DNA of 64,000 nucleotides from assembly GCA_036429605.1 (NCBI GenBank), contig CM071590.1, forward strand, positions 2,728,001 to 2,792,000. Direction: 5' to 3'. Origin of the DNA: Cladobotryum mycophilum (lineage: Eukaryota; Ascomycota; Sordariomycetes; Hypocreales; Hypocreaceae). Shown here piece by piece: positions 12,734 through 23,565 of this stretch. The number at the start of each line of letters is the position of its first letter. Position 1 is the first letter of the stretch. The notes beneath the pieces are model-generated. The model did no database searches and was not told the DNA's origin. It saw nothing but the letters and a program-made list of their open reading frames with translations. Position numbers and translations under genes: made by a program.

Positions 12734-12861
12734 AGCAATTTGGCGCAGTGGAAGCGCGGTATGTCTCCCAGTGACTCCACTCAAAAATCGAACATTCAAG
12801 CTAACTTTCTACAGCCGGGCTCATAACCCGGAGGTCACACGATCGAAACGTGTAATTGCTA
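12734..12861 (+). tRNA. Initiator tRNA-Met(CAU) gene with a 56-nt non-canonical intron between positions 26 and 27
   Basis: Exonic parts 12734-12758 and 12815-12861 fold into a perfect 72-nt cloverleaf. Acceptor stem AGCAATT/AATTGCT (7 of 7 pairs); D stem GCGC/GCGC; anticodon stem CCGGG/CCCGG with loop CTCATAA (anticodon CAU); T stem ACACG/CGTGT with loop ATCGAAA; discriminator A. Eukaryotic initiator hallmarks are present: A1-U72 pair, A54 and A60 in the T loop, and AU at the elongator T-psi positions. The box A region (TGGCGCAGTGG) and box B region (GATCGAAAC) are intact. CCA is not encoded, as expected for a nuclear gene. There is no intron at the usual 37/38 site; the interruption lies between G26 and C27. 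Very confident it is tRNA-iMet; the splicing route is inferred. Confidence 0.93.
12759..12814 (+). other. Spliceosomal-type intron inside the initiator tRNA gene
   Basis: The 56-nt insert begins GTATGT, ends CTACAG and has GCTAAC at 12800-12805, placing a branch A at 12804, 10 nt before the 3' end. These are the signals of mRNA introns elsewhere in this window (GTATGT is also used in the DnaJ and Lec1-like genes). It has no bulge-helix-bulge partner at 37/38 and contains no T4 run that would stop Pol III. Splicing by the spliceosome is an inference from these signals. Confidence 0.8.
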
Positions 12862-13523
12862 CTCCATATATTTTTTTGGGTCTTTTTTTTGATTTGATCA
12901 TTTTTCTCTTCTTCTTCTTCTTCTTTTTACTTCGGGTCATTAATGGAATATTATGATGATATCTACTACACGAGGCAGACGAGTGATTATTACGATGACA
13001 TGTGAATTTCTATTTTAGGCAAGAAGAGAGTGAGGTCGGGTTCTTTCCAAGATGATGACCTCTTTGCATATAGATAGATGATAGCATTTGCCATTTTTTG
13101 GGGGGCAATTTAGCCACTGAAAGGTGGTGAGGCACCCAAGTCACTACCAGCATCAAGTTTGCGAGTACAGAGTTCAATGGGTCAAAAATGTGCAAGATAT
13201 AAAGTAACCAGTATCTACGCAGTAAGGGCAGGTAGAAGAAGCAAGGCAAATACGGCTGGCTATATCTGTGATACTCTGGAGACTTGGTATTATCTATCTA
13301 TCTATCTATATATATATAAAGAAATGTATTGGCTCACTACTTCATAACGCTTTTTTTTTTTGCAAAGACTCCCCCAACTCCCAACTCCAGCTTCCCATCG
13401 CTTTTACCCGCCATTCGCTCTCAAGTAACATCCCTCCATCCATCCATTCATCTATTCATCCAGAAGGAAGAGGAGGGGGAGGGGGAGGGGGCCGGCCAAT
13501 GAACGAGACGCCTTAAAAGTATC
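12862..13523. repeat. tRNA 3' flank with low-complexity tracts
   Basis: Holds a CTT run (about 12908-12925), a TCTA/TA microsatellite (about 13297-13318), a T run and a G-rich tract near 13470-13490. No gene is seen. Confidence 0.5.
12871..12877 (+). terminator. Pol III terminator (T7) of the initiator tRNA gene
   Basis: A run of seven T begins 10 nt after the discriminator base; it is the first T4-or-longer run after the gene start. A second run follows at about 12883-12890. Confidence 0.75.
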
Positions 13524-13957
13524 CTAGGTTCGAGCCGTCAAGCGCCGGACTGCCGTCTCAGCTCCTTGCCCGTTCCCCAGCACGACGCCACGGGTCCCGC
13601 GGTGCCATATCCACCACCTCGGTCGCCTGCTATTCATGAGGTCATCGTACCAGACGTCCAGCGCGTCGTGATCCAGCAAGGTATAATTCCGCCTGACCAT
13701 CGCGACCTGCTCGCCGTGTACGCGATGGTAGTGCTCCGCTAGGCCGGCCGTCGAAAAAAACCCTGAGACCGGCCACAGAGCACGGAATTCCGGTTTCGAT
13801 ACCGGCAGTAGATCTCGCCCTGCATGAGGACAATATCCCCGCGGCTGTTTTGCTGTGGCGAGGGCAGTACATCGGCGCTGATGCGTCCCTTATCCACGTA
13901 TGCGCGGTATGATGGCCTGCGCTTGAACTTGATGAATCCATCTGTGGCCATTATCAA
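13524..13957 (-). pseudogene. Small ORF with zinc-finger-like core and a frameshift at an A7/T7 run
   Basis: Unrecognised small gene. The first frame starts MATDGFIKFKRRPSYRAY (from about 13951) and stops just after a T7 run (A7 on the plus strand, 13754-13760). One extra T would join it to a second open frame that continues FSTAGLAEHYHRVHG and runs to TAG at 13524. The junction region has F-x5-L-x2-H-x4-H spacing like the second half of a C2H2 finger, although the cysteine pair is not clean. Together the frames would give about 140 aa. It may be a real small gene with a sequencing error, or a decaying one. No function is proposed. Confidence 0.35.
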
Positions 13958-14588
13958 GGAGGAGAAGAAGAAGAAGAAGAAGAAGAAGAAGAAAAGGAGA
14001 GAAAGTAGAATGTTTCTTTAAATGTGAGCAAGTTTCTGATCGAGACGTTGGTCTGTATTTGGATATTGGTGATTTTATCTTGAGTTGTTGATGTTGACGT
14101 TGATGTCAGGTAGTCTTGACGTTGAGAAGCTGACTGTGGTTGAACCTCGATGGATCCTTGGAATAGGAGTCAATTGCTATTTCCTCCCGCAACGTTGTCC
14201 ATTGTAACTGGAAGTTGTCAGTGGGGAGTTGCAACTCTTGGAAGTTTAACGACTGCCCAATTCGCTTCGAGAGGTTGTAGTGCCTGTTCTGATAAAGCTG
14301 ATGGGGAGGGAATGCGGTTGCTTTCTGTTGAGGAGCCCATTATGCGCATCTGTTAATTAGTAGAGAGCATCCCCCTCCAACAAACAGATGTATGTATGTA
14401 TATCTGTCTGTCTGTCTCGTAAAACCAACCGGAAATGTCCTGCTTTCGTATATTCAGGGGATGCGGAATATGAAGCGCACTTTTATTTATTTTTCCAACA
14501 CATCTATGCCTTCACCATGACATACATAAGCTCATACATTATCATATCATTTCTCATCCAAGCCCCAGTCCAAACACCAGCTTTTTGT
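13958..14588. other. Gene-free spacer with (GAA)n tract
   Basis: Begins with a (GAA)n microsatellite (about 13960-13993), directly upstream of the small ORF. The rest shows nothing beyond the probable 3' UTR of the J-protein gene and a (TGTA/TCTG) tract near 14388-14416. Confidence 0.5.
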
Positions 14589-15966
14589 TTACCGCTTCTT
14601 GGTCTTTCTCTTGCTCGCCTTGCCTCCTCCCTGGGCTCCGGTAGCCTTGGCTTTGCTCAGGGAGTCTGTGCTCTTATCAACCAACTCAAAGTCCTCGCCA
14701 GCAGAGTCAGAGCTTGGCGTGGCCTGCGGGGCATCCGATTCGTCCTCGACTTCGGCATACTCCACCTCCTCGCCGCCCGCGTTGCCCTTGCTTAAGAAAC
14801 GACCGATGGAGACATGGAAGAGCCAAACAGGCACACGCACAATAGCCGTATCCTTGAGTGTAGGCTGAAGAAGTTCATTGGGCTGGAAAAAAATGATATT
14901 AGCGCTGGGAATATCAATAGCAACGAGCTCACACAACTTACATCAAGCAAGTACTCGTTAACGTTGCCCTCCTCATCCTCCTCCTCAAGGAAGACATCGC
15001 CTTGAGAGTCAACAATTAGAATCTTTCCATTTTGTGCGACGACCCTCTTGCGCACGCCAGTAGGTGCCGCGGAAGGCTCCCGAGATGAGGTCTTGGACGA
15101 AGCAGGAGCCTTGCGGGACTTCTTGGGCGCACGACCATCCTCCTTTCTAGATTCTTTCTCTTGCATGCGTCTCTGTCTTCGATTCATAGCCTGTGGTGGC
15201 CCGGCCTCCTCCTCTTCCTCGGGGACAGGGGCTGGCGGGGGCGGGGGCGCAACATCAACGTTGGGAACACCAGCACTGTTGCCCCAGGCAGTGTTCCTTG
15301 CGAACGTGACATAGCGCTCGACAAACTCCTTTTGACGTTTCCAGTTCATGAACAGGATGAGATAGTGAATTCCTCCACCTACGACAGCAAACAGGCCAAT
15401 CATGACAGTGCCCAAGCCAGGTCGATAGCGATTGTAGTAGTAATCGGTGCCCTTCCAGAGAGGGAAGCCATTGGAGAGGAAGTGGTCGTAGCGGTCTCGA
15501 GAGGGTCCACGGAGGATGTTGGCAATGAGGGAAAGGCGGGCCTGGCGCTCTGATGCTTCCTTGACAGCCTTTTGAACCTCAGCCTTGGTTGGCGCCTTGA
15601 CGGTCTGGGGACCCTTGTTGGCCTTTGCATTTTGGACCCTTTCGTTCCTAAGCTGCTGCTTGACCTTGTCGGGATGGAGCGATCGTGACTTTTTGCGATA
15701 TGCCTTGTTGATGTCGTCTTGCGAAGCGGACAAGGAGATGCCGAGGATGTCGTAAAAGGTAGCGGCGGGATCGGTCTCGTGAGCGGCGATTTCGTCACGA
15801 ATGCGAAAGATTTCACGGTCTATTCATTGGTAGGTTCAGTATTAGCAATTGAGGACACATGTGAGATGAATTGGTGGGCTTTTTTTTTATTACCTTCTTT
15901 GCTCCATGCTGCAGTCAGCGGAGTCAGGAGGGATAAAATCCCAATGGCAAGATATGATATTCTCAT
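14589..15966 (-). CDS. ER membrane J-domain protein, Erj5-like
   Basis: A J-protein of the endoplasmic reticulum that helps Kar2/BiP in folding. Exons 15966-15894, 15819-14942 and 14882-14589 are joined in phase and give 414 aa. There is a signal peptide (MRISYLAIGILSLLTPLTAAW), then a J domain with YDILGISLSASQDDINKAYR and an intact HPD in SLHPDK. A membrane segment (about GTVMIGLFAVVGGGIHYLIL) and a conserved NWKRQKEFVERYV follow. The cytosolic tail is rich in Glu, Lys and Pro and ends in a basic KRKTKKR. The order signal peptide, J domain, one membrane helix, long charged tail fits the fungal Erj5 family; orthology to yeast ERJ5 is likely but not tested. Confidence 0.85.
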
Positions 15967-16308
15967 GATTGCATAGTATAGGCCTGCTACCGACTCTCGC
16001 ACGTACAAGAGTTGCGGTGTTGTTGTTTTTCAGGCTGTAAGCGAAGAGAGAAGGAAAATAAGTGGGAGGCGATTGGAAGTGCCAGTTTTTGTTAGTGTCA
16101 GCCAGCGCGCGAGGCCAGGTAAGCTTGTCAGAATGGCGAACCTACCTAGCAGGGGTTGAAACATCCATCACTTGTAGCAATTTTTGGTATAGGGTAATTC
16201 TATTACATATGGGTACCTTATGCACCATCCACATATCACATCATATGACAAGCGCTGATAGTAGTAGATATTATATCTTGTTATTCCAACTCATATCGTC
16301 TAATTTAT
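15967..16308. other. 342-bp spacer
   Basis: Promoter of the Erj5-like gene and the 3' flank of the next minus-strand gene. Nothing else seen. Confidence 0.5.
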
Positions 16309-17004
16309 CTAGGAAACATACTCATAGCACTCTCGCGCTATAATGATCACCCACTCCTTCAGACCCCAGAGGCTATTCTCCCACATGGTGCTGTCTGCAA
16401 GGTGCAGGCTGCCGAGGGCTCGAGCCAAGACGTGAGCCGTCATGGTGTGAACGTACACGGGGAGGATTTGCGTCCATAGGATGAGTCCGAACGTGGAGAT
16501 GCAGGTGTATTTGGCGTAGATCCAGAATGGGACCAGCAGGGGTAGACCTGCGAGAAATATGGCTGCCAATTGGTCGGCTGCTGAGTGTTTGATGATGTCT
16601 CTGTCCATTGGTAATGCTTGTCTGTAGTTGAAGATGAGGAAGCCCCATGCGAGTTGACACGTGTGATCGTAAAGGATACCCCTGAAAGCGATTACTGCCA
16701 GCTGTAGGAATGTATGGCCGTCATTGTTATCATAGTAGCTCGTGCACATTTCGTCCTTTGACACATCCCTTCCCGCGCACTCGGGCGAGAAGATGAAATA
16801 AAGACCAAGGATCCAACTGTAGCGCAGTCTGGGCCTCCAGAAGAGGGCAATGAGGCCAAGGCATGAGTATACTTGGATCAGAGACAACAAACATAGGAGT
16901 GAAAGCACTATGGCAGTGTGAAAAAGAATGGTAGGGTCTTTTGAAGTTTCTGACAAGCGAGCGATGGCCTTGGCCGCAGTTCTTGGCATCTCGTGAAGCG
17001 TCAT
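16309..17004 (-). CDS. Orphan multi-pass membrane protein, 231 aa
   Basis: I do not recognise this protein. A single open frame starts MTLHEMPRTAAKAIARL and ends ECYEYVS. It has a strongly hydrophobic first segment (about 28-52), a second at about 60-72, a Cys/Asp-rich loop, and hydrophobic stretches near 100-125, 147-165 and 170-190. That suggests four to five membrane helices. It lies between the Erj5-like and GRF genes, same strand, with no hint of shared function. Composition argues for a real protein; function unknown. Confidence 0.55.
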   Translation of the reverse strand: MTLHEMPRTAAKAIARLSETSKDPTILFHTAIVLSLLCLLSLIQVYSCLGLIALFWRPRLRYSWILGLYFIFSPECAGRDVSKDEMCTSYYDNNDGHTFLQLAVIAFRGILYDHTCQLAWGFLIFNYRQALPMDRDIIKHSAADQLAAIFLAGLPLLVPFWIYAKYTCISTFGLILWTQILPVYVHTMTAHVLARALGSLHLADSTMWENSLWGLKEWVIIIARECYEYVS

Positions 17005-17637
17005 GTTATGCTGTTTGTCTTGGGTTGCTTGGGAAAGTTGGTTATCAGAGGTGATGGCTGATGGTTATAGATAACGACCGTTGATAGCGATTGGTAGAGG
17101 CAAGTAATTAGTTGTTAAAGGTGATGGATGCACTTGATAGGGCTTCGATCGATACTCGAGACTGGATGGTAGAAGGATGGAGAGAAGCGAGCAAGCATTG
17201 AGTTGGGATGTTGCATCTTTATAAATCCTGCTTTGGGGAGGAGATTGAATTATTTGACATCGATCATACTTTCGAGGCTCGCTACTGCAAACCTTACTAG
17301 GCATTCAGACTTGAGGTAGCCATCAAGGCTTGGTAACCTCTGTATGTTCGACCTTCATTTTGTATGCATTGACTTATGGCTAAGTGTTTAAATTTGTTCG
17401 CGGCAAACTACTGTTCACTAACTTTGAAATCCAATCATCAAAAAGTTAAAACAAGGCAGAATGAAACTTAGTCATACAGCTTAAAGATGCAAGGTAAGTT
17501 GGAGTTGTGAGCACTAACGAAGGATGAACGAATTCGCATTGATTCAATTCCCTATGAGAAAACTTATTTTACATGCCATCATACTCCTCCACTTCCCGGG
17601 ACCGCCCGACTACACCGACCCAACTCCTAGCCTGCTC
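17005..17637. other. 633-bp spacer
   Basis: Promoter of the orphan membrane protein and 3' flank of the GRF gene. No gene seen. Confidence 0.45.
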
Positions 17638-18931
17638 TCAATTATCCTCATACATCTTCATCAAATTGGCCTTTATGTTGGTGATTTGACTATTCCGATA
17701 TCTTTCCTGGTTCTCATGTGCGACAATATCTTCCTGTAGCCGGACAATTATAGCGTTCTTTTCATTGAGCGCTGCTCTAGCTGAATCCCTGCTCATGATG
17801 AGCCCCTTGGTCTTGCGAGACGATGTGACGAGGAGTTGGTGTACGGATCGAAGAACCGATTCTTCAATCCTTTGACCGTGGAGGAGGTTCATGACTTGGT
17901 CCGTGATATCGTCGTCGGACGTCTCAGGGGAGCTGCTGGGCGGAGTAGATGCCACCACGTGGGCACTTGCGTTTGGGCTGGGTGCTTTCGCGGGACTGGG
18001 CAGCGGGACGGGTTCTTCGAAAGAGACCGTCTTTTGACGCTTGTTGCTGGCCTCGTTCCTCGGGAAGAGGGTTCTGGCTACGGGTTGCGACGGTGTGTTG
18101 ATAACATCCTCGACCGCGCGACTAGCTTGAGGCGTGTTAAAGGACTTGTGACGAGTAATCTTCTCAACGCTTTGATCCGTTATGTCGGCGAGTTGCCTCT
18201 CCTCGTCTGATCCTACGTCACTGAAGTAGTCGTCTGCAAAGGCATCGCGCTTTCGCTTGGACGAAGCAGTGAGAGCTGGAGTCAAGGGGGTATAATTGGT
18301 TTTCGCAACTGCGGTTGTAGCCTTTTCTGGATCTGAAGAGGACGGTTCATTTTTCTGGGTCTGTGTAGGTACTGCTTCCGTGCCTCTGCCTGAGGACGAA
18401 GGATCCTCGGTAGCAGAGCTGCGAGGCCTCTCAGGATCACTTCGTCGCCGACTACCGGTTACCTGAATACCATAGGCCGTTAGCCGGCTTTGGGTCATGG
18501 TCGGTGTCGGTGTGGACGTCGACGTCGACGTCTTGGATCGCGAAGGCGTCTGAGTTCCAGTGACGGTCATCTCATCAGATACGATGGGTTGAAGTCCCGT
18601 CTCACGTAATTTGGCATCCTGGAACCAGAGAAAGAAACCACATCCATTAGGATTATGACTAGGAATGGAGCATGCCCAGAAAGATTTTCCCTTGTTGGGC
18701 GTGGCTCTTTGGACCTGACGCTCTACAGCTCTCCTGCGAGGGTCACAATTGCCTGAGTGAGCCTGTTAGTGTTTAAGGCGAGACAGGATGAGGTAATAAA
18801 GAAGATGAACAAGACTTACACCACCATTCACCACCGTGCCAAAGACCTTTGAGTCGCATCTTTTCTCTCGATGGCGTCTGCGCTGGAGTGAGCGCATCGT
18901 AATGGCGGGGCATTGAAGGTGTGGTCGCCAT
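17638..18931 (-). CDS. GRF-type zinc-finger protein with disordered linker and C-terminal coiled coil
   Basis: GRF fingers bind single-stranded DNA/RNA in several repair and transcription proteins. Exons 18931-18820 and 18752-17638 are joined by GTAAGT...CTCAG and give 408 aa. The finger spans about residues 30-90: GLWHGGEWWCNC, then NKGKSFWAC, then GCGFFLWFQD, matching the C-x-C...C...C-x-FF-x-W layout. The namesake GRxF is GKSF here. A long Ser/Pro/Thr-rich region with an NLS-like SKRKRD and phospho-like SP/TP sites follows. The C-terminus is a predicted coiled coil (about 330-408). The intron splits the codon of the first finger cysteine. The biological role in this fungus is unknown. Confidence 0.8.
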
Positions 18932-20383
18932 GGCGACGAGAGATGCTTCTCAATAAACGAGAGGGCCTTGATGGCTTTATTTGGGGTAAAAAGGTTCCAA
19001 AGAAAATTGCGTATAATTGAGAAAATTTAGCAGTACCTCCAACTGTATGAATCATGCATTGCAACTATTCCATTGTTTGTGTGAACAATGAGTATAGATT
19101 GAACGTTGCTGGTATCGAAGTCAAGTTTGAAGTTTGTAACTGAACAAGATTTCGATGGGGTTGCGGTTGCAGCCGATGTAGCGGCCGTTATAGTGGTTGT
19201 AGTGGCTGTAGTGGACCTCGGGAGGCGGCTGATCCTCCCAACCTCCCGTCCATGGAACCCTTAAGCGCCACATGGGCGGGCTAATAAATTGGATGGCTTA
19301 GATCCATCTCCAAACACACGCCCCCAAGGTAGAAGGATATGCCAGGTTCCCAAAGGACGATTTAGCCATAGGCTCCAGAAAGCAGAAATGTGTTCTGTTC
19401 TCAAAGCCCAAGAACAGGTAGCATAACGTAAAGTAAAGGGGACGCAGCCGTGGCTTCAAGCCAGATCATAAAGAGGGTTAAGTCATAAACTTGCAAGTAG
19501 AAAGGGAGTATCAAAAATCTGATCATGTCCAACTAGAGTAAAAAGGGGGTGAAAACTTGTGTTGCCATGTTGCATTATGCGCTCCTCTTCGGCTCTAAAT
19601 GATTCCATCAAGTGAAGTTGGTTTAGTAAGACTTGTACAGTAATTTCATAAACTTGCCAGAGTCTAGCAACCTCATAGAAAGCTCCATCACGCTTCCCAA
19701 TGATTTGATAATACGAACGCATACGGACAGGCAGTTGAGTTTGGTCTTGAGTCATAATCAAAAACATCCTGTTGTCGTTGGAATATCTACCACCAATGGC
19801 GAGGCTATTAAAAACGAGACCATGTCAGCCGAGGATCACGATGCAGCCGTCAACGAGAACACAGCCACGGCAATTGACATCATGCATTTCACAGAGAGCG
19901 CTAGATGGCTTTGGGAAATGTTGAAGAGCAGTGAGGTACTAGATAGCTAGGATAGTAATAGATACGAGGTAGGTAATTGCCCGCTCTTGACATGTCCGAA
20001 AATTCCTCTTGTTCCCCCCGGCTCCTCTCTATTACCCTAATTTATCTCCATTACCCCCATCATGCAAGGTATCTATGCCTAAAACTTGTCAACCTCATAT
20101 TCTAGTGAACCAAGAAAGCTCCAATCTTCTACTCAATTCATGGCATGTCAAGTAAGTCCATATCCCCCGTCACGCTATAGAGATAAATCCAACAGGGATA
20201 TCTTCCATCTTCGTATTCATCGTGAAAATAAATATGCCGGTAAGCAACACCGTACTGTACTCTTGCAAGTCTAAGATAACTTCTACAAAACATCTTCCAT
20301 CACGGGCCTCATTTCAGTCCATACTCATCAGTGCTCTCCGCCACACACAAGTTGAAAAAAATAGATTCCCAAAGCATGACCTT
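18932..20383. other. 1.45-kb spacer with two overlapping short reading frames
   Basis: A minus frame (19767-19483) and a plus frame (19633-19950) overlap antisense. The plus frame ends in a soluble-looking stretch (FTESARWLWEMLKSSEVLDS) but has no family match I know and no clear splice partners. Neither is called as a gene. Confidence 0.4.
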
Positions 20384-23300
20384 CTAGTCCGCTAGAACCT
20401 CACGCAGCATAACCAAAAAGTTCTCCTTCAGCTTGTGAACTTCGGAAATCGAAGGCTTGACCGGCTCTCCCGCGGAACGACGCAAATGATCCCGTCTCTT
20501 GGACCGTCTCCGTCTCTCAGCTTGGATCGGGTCCAGATCATCTTCTTCCTGAGCTTCAGCTTCCTCTTCCGATCCATCGTCATATGCCATATCCTCCAAG
20601 TCTTGTCCATTCAATCCGAAATCCGAAGAGCTAAATGTTAGCCCTGAGGGCATCATGCCGCTATTCGCGTTTCCTTCCGCTGCCATCTTTTGTTGTGTCT
20701 TATCGCTGTGCCACTTCTTCCTCGCCTCTTGCCATGCAATGAGAGCGTTGATCTCTTCAATTGCCTTTTCCTTGTCCAGACCAGTGCTGCTCACGCCGCC
20801 CTCGAATAAAGCATTCACATTCAAAGTTCCGTTCTTGGGGCCCTTGCGAAGGAATTCTAGGATGCCCTCTATCCAACCCATAAGTTGGGTGAAGAGTCCG
20901 TTATCATGTGTATGAACTTCGTGCACAAATTTGTAAAAGTTGTGTTCATGTCTCTGGCACAAGTCTATGAATGCCTGAACTGTCTGGTTAGGATCCGCAG
21001 ATGCATCTTCCTCTCTGCATTTCTCGACGACCTAAGCAATAAATGTTAGCGGCTTTTTTTATTTAAAAAAAAAAAAAGGTTGGAATAGAAACTTGTTGGC
21101 GCACCTGAATCATGTCATCTATAAAGACGGCAAAATCGGTTACACTGTTGTAAACATTGGCCGACTTGTAGACCCTTACAAGAGGTTCGTAGAAAATGGT
21201 GAACAAGTCCCTCAACAACTGCAAAGTAACCGGCTCCTCGATCAACTGTAGCAGCATGCTCTTATCGCGGTGTCGAGTACATAGCTTGAGCAACTGCTTC
21301 AGGTAAGAGAAGAGTTGTGCCCCCTGCTTCAATTCTTCATCAATATTCTCTACAGCATTATTAAACGCAACGTAGGCATTGAAGAGTCTCTGGATCTGTT
21401 CGCCCGTCAATTCCGGCTCCAGGAGATCAGATCGCAAGATTGAGACGATCAAATCAATATTCTCATCCTCTGCATCCTGACGAATAGTCTTCTTAATCTC
21501 CTCTGGCGCATTGGTGTATAGCTTTATCTTCTCGGTGAAAACAGGATCGCCAATCTTGGCATCCAAGGCATCAATGGATCTCTGAAAACTTCTAATGCCG
21601 TCGTTGAGTGCAAGGGAAAACATCCGTTGCATCAACGATCTAGTACCAAAAGGCTGGGCCAGGAAAATATCAAGGATGCCAGACATGACCGCGGCAGGAT
21701 TCGCAATTCGGATGACGTTCTTCATGATGGTATAGGGGATGAGAGAGTGGATGCGCTTTGCTTGCGCAAACATGTCGGCTGAGTTGTCCTCGGCCAAGAA
21801 AAGATGGTAGATGACAGCAGCAATTTCGATTCTAAGCCACTCACAGAATTTTCGGTACTGAAGGCTGAGGTCACCAATGGTTTCCTTTTCCTTGATCTCC
21901 TTGAAAAGCAGAGTGAGACCGTTCCGCTCGACAATATCGCGTCGAAACCTGGCCAGCGTTAGTAGAAGACTCGCAAGTATACACCCGGCGTACTCACTGT
22001 TCCATGTACTCATCAAGCTCAGCAGCTCGTTTTCTAGCAATTTCGTAAAACTCTTTCTGTTCTTCCATGCGCTTCTCGTCAACTGCCTTGCGTCTCATAA
22101 TATCTTCTACATCCTCGTCCGTCGGTGTGATGGGATCACCACTCAAGAAATCTTGCATGGCCTTTGTACCGGCAATTTGAGGGTTGTGCAAGAGGGATCG
22201 CAGGAATGCTCGCAATGAAACTCGTTGACTTTCACGCCAGAGAACTACAGTCTATGCATAATGTTAATATCATACTTCTACGGCGGGTCGATATGTGACG
22301 AACCTCTGGCGATCCTGGGGTTCCTGGAGTTCCTGGGCTCAACCTGCCATCCACAGAGGGACGAGGTGACAGATGTTTAGACCGGCCAGACCTGGATGAT
22401 CTAATCGATGCGGGTCCTCTGGCGTTACCTATTTCCAAACGATGAGCACAAGCTTTTGATACAAAATAGGGTGGCGTCCTTACCTGAGGGCGATAGCATC
22501 GAGCTAGACCGACTATGATTTGGCACGAACCCAGTTACACGAGTTGAGACTGAAGAATCAGACGAGGCATCTGAATCATTGCCTCCTCCAGTGAATGATG
22601 TGAAAATTCCACTCGCTCTCGCATCTGACTTGTTTTTCTTGGGTAAAACTGGCAACACCCTGCCTGGGAGCTCAGTCCTCAGACTTCGATGCAGTTTGGC
22701 AAAATCTCCGTATCGTCGACCAACAAAGTGCTCCAGTTCGCCTTTTCTCTTGATACGAAGAATAAACTCGGCATGCTTGTGGTAGCGGATGTTGCGCTTG
22801 ACTGATATGGCTCGAACACCAGCAACGTTGACGTCCCATCCATGTATATAGTTGCCCTCGGGGAGGGTATTCATGACGCCCCTGTCAATGGCACTGCTGT
22901 CGACGATTTCGAGTTCAGAGAACCTAATGCGCTCTTCAAATCCGGATGAGGTGGGAATTCCTGAAACCATCATCAATTCTACCAGTTTTCTAGACTTGAT
23001 AGCCAGCTTGCGGCGCTTCGTCTCTTCTAAACGGTCCTCGGAGGAAGATATTTGCTTTATGGCAAACGATTCAAGGAACTGCGACTCAATTGTCAGCGAA
23101 ACCCATCGCATCCCGGGATACGGCGCAAAAAAACATACAACTTGAAGCTTGTCCTGCCAAAACTCCTTTTCCTTGGCCTTATCCAGAAAAGGGAAGTCTC
23201 GGACATGGTGGACGAAAATGTATCTGAGAATAGGGAGCTCCGACTCTTGGGGGAGACTTCGCCATGGTCAGATTTGAACGGCGCACCGAACCGCTGCAGT

Positions 23301-23565
23301 GCTGTGGGGGAGTTGAGCTCGCTGATTTCCCATGAAACCTGCTCTGACATGAGCTCTCTTTTCAGGTCTATCCAAGCACCAAATTAGCATGCGCCCAGGA
23401 CGAGTGGCAGACACAAACCTATGCTCAGTCAATCAACATACAGTGCTCTTGTTTTCCCGTCAAAATCTGCCCCGGTGGCGGAGAAGTTTGAGAGCTGTTG
23501 GTGCGAACGGGCAACGAGATGGTCTCGCCGCTGTCGGGCTTCCCCTCCTCAGCTGTTGCGGCCAT
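20384..23565 (-). CDS. PX-domain lipid-organising protein, Lec1/Ypr097w family (PXB + PX + DUF3818), with one apparent frameshift
   Basis: Family members bind phosphoinositides through the PX domain and in yeast affect sterol and lipid-droplet organisation. Seven exons: 23565-23442, 23367-23139, 23078-22484, 22428-22304, 22251-21998, 21948-21105 and 21031-20384. All junction phases agree once one base is added at the G5 run 23249-23253 (C5 on the coding strand), giving about 939 aa. Domains: N-terminal PX-associated region (PILRYIFVHHVRDFPFL, FWQDKLQVFLESFA); PX core with RRYGDFAKLHRSLRTEL; Ser-rich linker; helical DUF3818 C-terminal half ending in FYKFVHEVHTHDNGLF and a charged tail. The frame break lies in the otherwise conserved PX-associated region, so I infer a base-call error rather than a dead gene. 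Confidence 0.85.

Noticed and set aside
13524..13560. GGTTCGAGCC as a tRNA box B
   Set aside because: No box A, cloverleaf or terminator around it; it falls in the 3' end of the small ORF.
14388..14795. Plus-strand ORF over the 3' end of the Erj5-like gene
   Set aside because: Antisense to a spliced gene with clear family motifs.
19483..19950. Two antisense short ORFs as possible genes
   Set aside because: They overlap each other, show no recognisable domain and no splice partners, and the window has many random frames of this size.
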